Shown here: piece by piece, positions 38,901 through 45,396 of the stretch | Layout of the letters: every line of letters starts with the position of its first letter | Numbering within the stretch: the first letter of the stretch is position 1 | Source of the DNA: Chlorella sorokiniana | Taxonomy: Eukaryota; Chlorophyta; Trebouxiophyceae; Chlorellales; Chlorellaceae | Direction: 5' to 3' | Assembly (NCBI GenBank): GCA_025917655.1 | Contig: CP084614.1 | Span: 1,922,001 to 1,986,000 of the forward strand | Length of the DNA stretch: 64,000 bases | Notes under the pieces: model-generated | Told to the model about the DNA's origin: nothing | The model's database searches: none | Seen by the model: the letters and a program-made list of their open reading frames with translations, nothing else | Made by a program: the position numbers and the translations under genes

Positions 38901-39426
38901 GCGTCGGGCACGCTTGCCCCGCCTCCCCTTTCGTCGCGCCTTCCTGCGCTTCAGGTGCGGAAGTAGGGACACCCATGCGGCGTAGCGCGCGGTGCATGCC
39001 TGGCCACTGCTGTCTCTGCCTCGCTGCCCCTCAGCCCTGCGAAGCACTCACTCCCCACGCAGGCTTCGTGGCTTGCGGCACCGAGTGCAAGCGCTGCTGC
39101 AGCGACAGCGACTGCCCCAGCAGCTTCACCTGCCTGCCCGGCGGCTCCGACTGCGAGAACCGCAGCGGCTGCGACCTGTTTGCCTGCGGCCAGCAAGGGC
39201 GCACCTGCACGTCCTCAGGAAGCAACTGCGCGGTGAGGGCCCTCGGCGGGGTGCTGCATTGGCTGCGTGACGCGCGATGGCCCTTGGTCCCGCTGCCCGG
39301 CCGCCGCTGACGCCCGCGGCGCCTGGCTGACCAAAACACGTCCTTTGTGTTCCCTTGCAGAGCTGCATCATCTTTTTGAGGCCATGCCCACCAGGCCTCA
39401 GCTGCTTCCTCGGTTGGTGCACATGA
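17940..39426 (+). CDS. Giant extracellular FN3-like / (SPPPP)n / Cys-rich cell-wall glycoprotein
   Basis: Probable hydroxyproline-rich wall or extracellular-matrix glycoprotein; the 5' end is unresolved. N-terminal exons encode a small alpha/beta region (FFSLTCLGIKTKQDFNAAAK; ATVIPVAIEPMDTGQAIHTV; VVTYKTHIDDGDWSGAGGN; LEKLAMDTTITNAAPMALSK). An exon at 19804-20127 begins NVETTVVGATPISSGCQLAT and ends in a GC donor. About eight FN3-like modules follow (20240-25.56 kb), then the Ser-Pro array (to 38171). The array exon splices at CCA AG|GT to C TAC at 38256, giving SYGLDNSGGGSC. C-terminal exons are 38256-38721, 38849-38954, 39063-39232 and 39361-39426. With all parts in frame the protein would exceed 5,000 residues. 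Many single-base frame breaks interrupt it as written. It could be two adjacent genes, but the constant exon phase and the array's continuity into both neighbours favour one. Confidence 0.7.
20240..25560 (+). repeat. Eight two-exon fibronectin-III-like modules (phase-0 exon pairs)
   Basis: Two exon types alternate. Type B (e.g. YVFTATPANC ... LLPGTT) lies at 20240-20356, 20796-20905, 21298-21401, 21937-22052, 22567-22670, 23281-23383, 23830-23935 and 25277-25375. Type A (e.g. YNVTVTGITKAGKRTAGQN ... GAFAQ) lies at 20508-20686, 21014-21181, 21625-21792, 22188-22355, 22822-23146, 23496-23704, 24103-24188 and from 25499. Three type-A exons are exactly 168 nt. Acceptors sit directly before an aromatic codon (TAC or TTT/TTC) and donors after a whole codon, so introns are phase 0. 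The Y-x-V-x-V-x-G-x-x-x-x-G rhythm is that of an FN3 F-G hairpin; assignment to FN3 is by pattern only. Region 24189-25276 holds a Pro-rich linker and a degenerate module. Confidence 0.75.
21502..21613. repeat. Intronic 28-bp minisatellite, four copies
   Basis: Four consecutive 28-bp units share the core cgctgagcgtgctg and end in ccgccccc. The array lies within the intron between modules 3B (ends 21401) and 3A (starts 21625) and stops 11 bp before the acceptor. A degenerate fifth copy precedes it. Confidence 0.75.
25590..36955 (+). repeat. (Ser-Pro4)n higher-order array, unit 225 bp = 15 pentapeptides
   Basis: An undamaged unit runs from CCT CCA CCT AGC through 15 SPPPP repeats (75 codons, 225 bp). 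Synonymous choice (AGC, TCT, TCC for Ser; CCN for Pro) gives each of the 15 positions its own spelling, so the 225-bp period is a true higher-order repeat and not only a pentapeptide run. The landmark cctccacctagccc recurs at roughly 222-225 bp, e.g. near 26660, 26890, 27110, 27335, 27555, 27780, 28005, 28215 and 28435, giving about 50 units. In the right frame the landmark is PPPS; one base off it is a TAG stop. Units of 222-224 bp have lost C from runs of six (after AGC, or before GCCGCCATCC). The first 2 kb reads open; 29.5-34.0 kb is the most damaged; quality improves again to the right. Between 35.1 and 36.3 kb a shorter sub-block of about 105 bp is locally amplified. Confidence 0.9.
36956..38171 (+). 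repeat. Variant Ser-Pro array, 51-bp unit
   Basis: The repeat changes abruptly near 36956 to a 51-bp (17-codon) unit reading PPSPPSPPPPSPPPSPP, with the spelling ccaccctctccgccatcc. Many copies have lost a C before AGCCCACC, and some end in the variant ccgccgcctcggccaccccc. The array ends at the splice donor at 38171/38172. It forms the C-terminal part of the rod, with SPP spacers in place of uniform SPPPP. Confidence 0.85.
38256..39426 (+). other. C-terminal jelly-roll-like and 15-Cys domain of the giant gene
   Basis: Exon 38256-38721 encodes a beta-rich domain (SVQQLQIPISVSSPATYTVR; DGWQTFDLSGPGFSLDASTA; SNPTGPNWDWASCADMALPT). Its spacing resembles the choice-of-anchor type beta-sandwich found at the C-termini of surface proteins; this is pattern-based. 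Exons 38849-38954, 39063-39232 and 39361-39426 follow. The last two carry CGTECKRCCSDSDCPSSFTC, CENRSGCDLFACGQQGRTC and CPPGLSCFLGWCT, 15 Cys in about 80 residues, a compact disulfide-rich tail ending at TGA 39424-39426. One frame break lies near 38300 (before TTPIASNNGRQKAVVFTTAA) and one near 38560 (before FSLDAST). Confidence 0.7.
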
Positions 39427-39836
39427 TTGCCGGGCGCGCGGCCGTCACCTGCCCCGCTGGATGGATGCAGTCAGTCAAACAGCCAACCATCGATTTTCCT
39501 TCCAGTCCGCCCCCGCCCTGCCCTGTACCACCCTTTGATTGTGCTGACTTCGCATCGAAGTAGCCCCCGCTGCCGCACCGATCGCCGGCCGTCTCTGACC
39601 CGGCAGCCGGTGGTCTCACTGCTGCCCCACCCCTCCTTGTTGTTGCCCTGTTCTCTGCTCGTCACGTCTCCCATCTTGCTGCTTTTCCACATCTTGCTGG
39701 CTCCCAGCCCGGGCTTTGTAAACGGCTCGCAATAACCAGCAACGCCCAGCCCGGTTCGGTTGCAAGGAGGGCCTGGCAAACCCTCAGCGGGCGAGCGCCT
39801 GTGTGGGGCTCCGGCATGCGCTGGCGCCACACGCCC
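39427..39836. other. Convergent 3' region
   Basis: Between the giant gene's stop and the stop of the ADP-ribosylglycohydrolase gene. T-rich stretches at 39630-39720 fit 3'-UTR sequence. No gene is seen. Confidence 0.5.
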
Positions 39837-41345
39837 TCACACGCCGGCTTGACCGCCCCGCTGCTCCGCATCGGCCGCCGCTTGCTGGAAGAGCCGCGTG
39901 GCCAGGGGCCGCAGCTGGCTTCCCTGCAGCTTCTCCGGGCGCTGGTGGCCGCCGCCGCCGGAGGGTCCCCAGCGGTAGGCCTCCACTGTGAGGCTCAGGC
40001 CCTCCGGGATGGCGGCAGCGCCGTGCAGGGCCCCCAGCAGGCCGCACACGATGGCGGCATTGGTGTCTGCGGCGGGAGGCGGCGGCAGGGAGCAGGAGGA
40101 GGAACAGGAGAGGGAGGAGAAGTGTGAAGCACAGGGGTGGCTGAGGGTTGACGCAGGGCAGGCGGGCGGGCCTCCGGCAGCACAATCGGGCGGGCGTGCT
40201 CGAGCATGCCGTCCAGCCAGCCGCCGCAGCGCAGAGCTGGGCAGCGCGGCCGCGCCGCAGGCGCTGCGCAGGCCCCGCCCACCTGTGTCGCCGCCGCACA
40301 GCAGCGTGTGGCGCAGGCCTGGCTGGAAGGCGCTGCGCCTCCGCAGGTGGTAGAAGGCCAGCTGCAGGGCGTGGCGCAGCCAGCCCATGGCGGGCCGTGC
40401 GTCGTAGCCGGCCATAGCGCCGTCGTCCCGCGCCGCCGCCAGCCAGCTCCGCACCTCCTGGCACGCGTGCTGCTCAGCCCAGCCCTCGGCCGCCGCCAGC
40501 GCGCCCTCGCCGTCGCCCGGGCGCGCTACCAGCCAGGCGCAGGCCAGCACGTAGGCGGCGTTGGCGTCTTGGCACGGCTGGCTGGGGTGGCTGAGCAGCG
40601 CGTCGGCGCGCGCGGCGGCGGCAATCGCGGGCGGGGGCAGCCGGTGCGCCCAGATGGCCAGGGGCGTGGAGCGCATGGCGGCGCCGTTGGCCTGGCTGCG
40701 CAGGCTGGCCGCGTTGCTGGCGTTGGCGAGGAGCGCGGCGGCGCAGCCGCCGCCCGCCCGGCAGCCGGGGGTACCCCGCGATCCTGAACGCCGCCTTGGT
40801 GGTGCCGCCGATGTCAAAGGGCTGGCTTTCGTTGCACCACCTGCAGGGGGTGGGGGTGGGGGTGGGGTGGGGGGGGGGTGTTGGCAGGCGCTGGGGGACA
40901 AGCTTGAGAGGCGCCAGCCATGCTGCAGAGGTGACAGGCATGCTGAGGAGCAGCGTGCTGCCCACCCTGCTGGGCCACGCGCGTGGCTCACCAAGCGTAC
41001 TGCAGCGCCACGGAATCTGCCGGGAAGCCGGCGCTGGGGTGGTGCCCCGCCAGGCCGTGGGCCAGGCACAGGGCCAGCTCGGTGTCGTCCGTGAACTGGC
41101 CTCGCCCCACCTCCCAGCAGCCGCCGCCGGGCAGCGCCAGCGCGACGTCCACGTCGGCTGCCTCGATGCGGCCGTGCCAAAACTCTAGGTACGCGCCCAC
41201 TGCGCGGAGAGGGCGCACAGGAGAGCGGGCAAAGGCAGGTGCTGCCTGTTGGCGAGGCAGCAGAGGCGACCTGTGGCGGCCCTGCGCCGCCCGCACCTGC
41301 ATCCCCGACTGCAGCTCCTAGCAGCGCCCCGATGGCGTTGTCCAT
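39837..41345 (-). CDS. ADP-ribosylglycohydrolase (DraG/ARH-type fold)
   Basis: Family enzymes remove ADP-ribose from proteins or act on related ADP-ribosyl compounds using a binuclear Mg or Mn centre. Minus-strand exons: 41345-41297, 41199-40992, 40840-40283 and 40066-39837. The N-terminus MDNAIGALLGAAVGDAVGAY is the family start. GRGQFTDDTELALCLAHGLA contains the metal-binding FTDDTE motif. QANGAAMRSTPLAIWA matches the NGA-x-MR-x-xP motif. HTLLCGGDTDTNAAIVCGLL is the second metal motif (GGDTDT). The last exon ends QQAAADAEQRGGQAGV. No signal or targeting peptide is evident. A frame break at the C run 40774-40777, between AAFRIAG and TPGCRAGGG, is repaired by removing one base. Confidence 0.92.
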   Translation of the reverse strand: MDNAIGALLGAAVGDAGAGGAGPPQVASAASPTGSTCLCPLSCAPSPRSGRVPRVLARPHRGSRRGRRAGAARRRLLGGGARPVHGRHRAGPVPGPRPGGAPPQRRLPGRFRGAAVRLVSHARGPAGWAARCSSACLSPLQHGWRLSSLSPSACQHPPPTPPPPPPPAGGATKASPLTSAAPPRRRSGSRGTPGCRAGGGCAAALLANASNAASLRSQANGAAMRSTPLAIWAHRLPPPAIAAAARADALLSHPSQPCQDANAAYVLACAWLVARPGDGEGALAAAEGWAEQHACQEVRSWLAAARDDGAMAGYDARPAMGWLRHALQLAFYHLRRRSAFQPGLRHTLLCGGDTGGRGLRSACGAAALPSSALRRLAGRHARARPPDCAAGGPPACPASTLSHPCASHFSSLSCSSSCSLPPPPAADTNAAIVCGLLGALHGAAAIPEGLSLTVEAYRWGPSGGGGHQRPEKLQGSQLRPLATRLFQQAAADAEQRGGQAGV

Positions 41346-42757
41346 GGCTCGGTGCAATTGGAATATACTCGAAATGCTGTCTGAACCCGCAACCCCGCCT
41401 TCTCGGAGCAAAGGTGGGGAGTCCCAGCTGGGACTCGGCGGCAGAGAGCGTCGGGGGACGGTGGACAGCGATGATTGCAACGTTAGCCGCACAAATGCCG
41501 ACAGGCCAGCGCACACGCCCGACCTCTCGCTCCTTGGGGCCTTGGGCGACAGAACAGGCGCAGCTGTACCGCTGCCGGGGGCCCCCATCATGCAGGCTGG
41601 TTCCCAACCCTTGCACCTGGGAATGTAACATGTGTACCCATTCATGACACTGGCAGGGACCTGCAACACCTAAGGCGGCAGCATGAGGCCCTGGGATGTC
41701 GACAGCGTTGGCCGCACAGCGTAGTTGGCTGCAACAATGCGGAGGTGTGCTGCTGTGGTGCACCACCGGCAGGTGGTGGCCGCCGCCCTCAAGTCCATGC
41801 TGGAGGAGGGGCGGGCCGCAGGGCTCAAAGGTTTTAAGCCGTGCGCCGCGCAGAAGCAGCGGGGCGGATGGCGGCTTGGTTGACGCGCAGCTGCTGTGCT
41901 GGACTCGCGACTGGTTGTGGCAGGGATTGGATGGGCCCTCATGGGGGTGCCTGCTGATCCCCCTCGTGCCCGCCCTCCTCCCTGTGTGTCTCGCCTGCCA
42001 GGTGGCCGCCATCCCCTTGCAGTCTGCTGCGTCCGCGTCCCGCTGACCTCCACGGAAGCTGCACCCTCCTTGCACGTGGCTCACTGCCCATGCAGCCCTG
42101 CCTCCTCCACCCTGGCGGTGCAGGTGGGTGTGCGGTCGGAGGCCGCTCTGGGCAGGGATGGGGCAGGCTGCGCAGCCGAGGCATGTGGTCTGAACAACCC
42201 TGCGAATGCGATACCGTGCTGGGCGACCCGAGGGAGGGCGGGATGCCGAGTGGCTCGCCCTGCACCGCCCTTGGTCTACTGGCCGGCAGCGGCATGACGG
42301 CGGCACCGCTCATCTGCGTGGGCAGCGTGCAGCAGCAGGCGCTGGACGTGACCACAGCGGTGCAGGTGGGCTGCTAAGGGGGCGCTGCAGGGTTGCAGGC
42401 AGGGACAGCGGGGCAAGACGCGCCTGGCAGTGGCGTGCCAGCATTCTGCGGCCATCTAACTTGTTGTTGGTGCTGAGGCAGCCAGCTCTGTCGATAGGTA
42501 CAGGATGCTCTGGCAACCCCAGGTGAGGGCCGCTGTGGATGGTGCAGCGGGAGCTGGCGCGGTGCTGTGCTGTGAAAGCATCAGCTGGAGCAGGCATTGG
42601 GCCTTTCTCGCCCTGTAACAAGATGACAAGAGTGGCTGCTTGCACTGCAGTAAGGCAGTGGATGTTTACAGTCTGGCAGTGACGGGGACGCCTGCTGCCA
42701 AGACGCTGCATAACAATTTGGAGTTGTCACACTATGCGCGTATCCGCATTACTCTGT
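41346..42757. other. Gene-poor region with unassigned exon-like fragments
   Basis: No gene could be assembled. A 35-codon open stretch from ATG 41738 reads RQVVAAALKSMLEEGRAAGL and stays open to a TGA near 41883; it looks like real amphipathic helix coding. Another open stretch up to 42376 includes LLAGSGMTAAPLICVGSVQQ. Both lie on the plus strand between plausible splice signals, but no family could be named. They may be a decayed gene. Confidence 0.3.
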
Positions 42758-43096
42758 GCTGCACTGTAGTAGCGGTACCAGGCTGCGCAAAGCACGCCCA
42801 AGCACACAGGCAGCAAGTTCAGCAGGTGAAATATAGAGTTGTTTTTGACGAAGATTGCTGCATAGTATGCCACGTGCTCTTGTGGGATGGCTGCCTGCAG
42901 ACAGCGCCACGACAGCATGCTGCCTGCACACAGCCGCCACGACGGCATGCAGGCAGCCACCCAACAAGAGCACGTAGCATACTATGCAGCAATCTTTGTA
43001 AAAAATAACTCTATTTCCTATACTTTACCTGCTGAACTTCCTGCCTGAGTGCTTGGTCACGCTTTGCGCAGCCTGGTACCGCTACTACGATGCAGC
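42758..43096. mobile_element. Fold-back (MITE-like) element with ~150-bp imperfect inverted arms
   Basis: The left arm (about 42758-42905) and right arm (about 42945-43096) are inverted copies of one another over roughly 150 bp. Shared blocks include agcggtaccaggctgcgcaa, aagttcagcaggt, gattgctgcatagtatg and acgtgctcttg, read forward on the left and reverse-complemented on the right. The loop of about 40 bp is itself built of cgccacgacggcatgc-like pieces, and another piece recurs at 43102-43118. There is no coding capacity. It is lower in GC than its surroundings. Target-site duplications could not be fixed by eye. Confidence 0.75.
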
Positions 43097-43372
43097 ACAC
43101 GACGGCATGCAGGCAGCTCCCATACACATCGCTGCCGATGGTCATTGCGGCTGCGCGCATCACCAGAAGACTGCACATGCAGCCAGCAGCATGTACGCGT
43201 CATGCCGGGTCCTGTTCATCCTCACGCATCCTTGCTTCACCGACTCGAAGCGTCCTGCATGCATGCATGCATCTATATGGATGCAGGAACGTTTCAGTGC
43301 GTCAACCCAGGCAATCTCAGGGTGAGGCCTCGTTTGTGAAGTGCACTTGCACGTACAGAGAAGAGAGGTCTC

Positions 43373-43705
43373 TCAGGTCTCACACACACCTTGGAGGGAA
43401 GGTAGGGGGCAGCTGCGCGCTCTGGCGACTAGACGGCAAGCTCCGCAGTGCCTTGGAGCGCCCTGGCCCACCAGGATCTGCGTCTGCACCGCCCCACTCC
43501 CCAGGAAGGCGGCTGAGGGTGGGTTGAAGACAAGGCTGTGGACAGCACGGCCACCGCACCCCACGACCCTGCTGCTCAGTCCGGCCGTCACTGCAGTGAT
43601 GGCACAGGACCTTGCTGAGGCTGCACTGTGCAGGCAGAGGAAGGGGCACAGACACCAGCAGGCTTGGTCTTGAGGCAGCACCTTGGGCAAGCTCTCACCG
43701 TGCAT
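43373..43705 (-). pseudogene. Diverged 5' fragment of the tandem membrane-protein family
   Basis: Reading from ATG 43705 gives MHGES, then NPPSAAFLGSGAVQTQI, the counterparts of MNGES and TPPPAAFLGSGSLQLRL in the three copies at 48.5-51.8 kb. The nucleotide order of the flanks is also conserved. The half encoding the hydrophobic segments is missing, so this is a truncated copy. Confidence 0.6.
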
Positions 43706-43881
43706 GGAGCTCACTAGCGACCACTTATCTTCGTCCAACTGGTGCCTGGCAGATGTGCAGGGGATGGGCACGAGCCAAGCCCAGTCAGATTTGGCCGCCC
43801 CCTGGCGGCGGCCGGCCCTCACCTGCAACCTGAGGCCCACGGCCGCTTGTTCTCGCGTTGTTTGTGCTCGTCATTATCATA

Positions 43882-44468
43882 ATGCTGTTGTCTTCGCTTG
43901 GGGCGCTGTCACCAACGGCGAGACAGCCTTGGCAGCTCTCAAAAGGCGTCGGCTCGAGCGCGCATCGGCGGTAAGCAGCCGTGCTCCATCTTGCACGCTT
44001 CTATGCTGTGGCATCTGCTCCTGCCATCGTCTGCTTGCGCCTGTCCTCAGTGGCGCCGCCGCGGGACAGCGGTTCTAGGCGGCCTGGCCTCGCTGGGTCT
44101 TGCATCACCCAGGCTTTGGTGCAGGCTGATCCTGTGTTTGCCCTGGGAGTGACCTGATGGCTTGTCGCCAACATGCAGGGTCATTGCTGCCTACCAAGCG
44201 CTTTGCCGCCTCGGACCTGCGACCTGCGCAGCCGCTGCCGGAGCCGCCGCCATCGGACGACTCGCGCACGGTCAATCACGTTGCCCAGGCACATTTTGCT
44301 GCACAAGATGCGCGAATGAACCGTCTTGCCAAAGTACTGAGGTTTACCTACGGTGGTGTGCTGCTGGTGTCGTTGTTCAAGTTAGTGGTGCATCGTAACC
44401 TGCTGTTTGTCCCGATGGTCATCATCTCCTGGTTCTGTTTTTGGCTGACCACCACCATCAAAATGTAG
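43882..44468 (+). CDS. Small two-helix membrane protein, candidate gene
   Basis: Unrecognised small membrane protein. A first exon 43882-43970 begins MLLSSLGALSPTARQPWQL and ends at CGGCG|GTAAGC; a second, 44179-44468, ends in TAG. The exon 2 frame is also open from an ATG at 44157 (103 codons): SLLPTKRFAASDL, a Pro-rich stretch, then RMNRLAKVLRFTYGGVLLVS, LFKLVVHRNLLF and VPMVIISWFCFWLTTTIKM, i.e. two short hydrophobic segments at the C-terminus. Exon 1 joins only after removing one A from AAAA near 43941; the related sequences at 49.6 and 50.8 kb have AAA there. A paralogue lies at 51980-52600 in the same position relative to the minus-strand family. Confidence 0.5.
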
Positions 44469-44589
44469 TTCACTTCTGGCCTTTGATGGGCAGGGATGTC
44501 TGCATAAACGTGCATAATGCATTATAACACGCAGGCGGCAGGCACTGTCAGGCATGCTTTCCTTGCTTAGTCAGGGCCGGTATGCTTTC

Positions 44590-45045
44590 CCGCCGCTGTC
44601 TCCACCCCCTCCCAGCCCGCCTTTACCTAGCCCCCGCCACCCTCTCGACCTCCACCCTCTCCCTCCTCCTTCCCCTCCTCCGCCAAGCCCGTCCCCGCCA
44701 AGACCCTCCACCCTTGAGTCTGCCTGCTCCGTAGAGCCCGCCGCCTCCCAGCCCGCCTTTCTCCTTTCCTGCTTGTCGTCCTGCCGCTTTGGGACGGTTT
44801 ACATCCCAGTTTTCCTATTTATCTATATCATTACTTCTCATTGGACCCCCTTCACTACGAGTGTCCTTTGCACATCTGCAGGCCTTTTTGCTTGCAGCAC
44901 CGAGTGCAATCGCTGCTGCACCGAGTGCAATCGCTGCTGCACCGAGTGCAATCGCTGCTGCGACAACAGCGTCTGCCTGGGCCCCTTCGGTCCCCCATCA
45001 CGCATGCCGACTCCCAATCCATGCATGTTGAAGTGTACGATGTGA
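44590..45045 (+). pseudogene. Partial copy of the giant gene's 3' end: Ser-Pro fragment plus Cys tail
   Basis: Positions 44596-44760 repeat the spelling of the Ser-Pro array (cctcccagcccgcc, ccctctcc) with decay. Around 44880-44900 comes GLFACSTEC, the counterpart of GFVACGTEC in the giant gene. The block accgagtgcaatcgctgctgc (TECNRCC) is then present three times in tandem (44899-44961), followed by DNSVCLGPFG and a TGA at 45043-45045. The jelly-roll domain is absent and the Ser-Pro stretch is only about 35 codons, so this is a truncated duplicate. Confidence 0.65.
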
Positions 45046-45396
45046 ATTCAGCGCCAGCATTTTAACAGTGCATCTATCCAAATGCAGCGTGCGTGCCCAG
45101 GCCTGCATGGTCGCCGCCGTCAGCCGGGCAACACGGCTGGGCTCTGACTTGCGGCAACCCTCGTGTCGCTGTGCATGCTGCGTGGCCAGAAATCGCCGCT
45201 TGCTGAAGCAGATAACAAGAACCTCTCTGAACTTCTCATGTGAATGACCCAATGCCATGAAACGTTGGGGCAACAGCGGCGAAGGTCTCCTCCATGCATG
45301 GAGAGGCCTGCCTGGCGGTCGGCGGGGACAGCGCCCGCACCGAGACAGAAAATCGGTGCATCTCGCTGTAGTCCATTATTACCAAATAGAAAATGC
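45046..45396. other. Intergenic region upstream of the pseudouridine synthase
   Basis: No feature is supported here. An AT-richer stretch at 45370-45396 immediately precedes the chosen start codon and may be the 5' leader. Confidence 0.4.
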
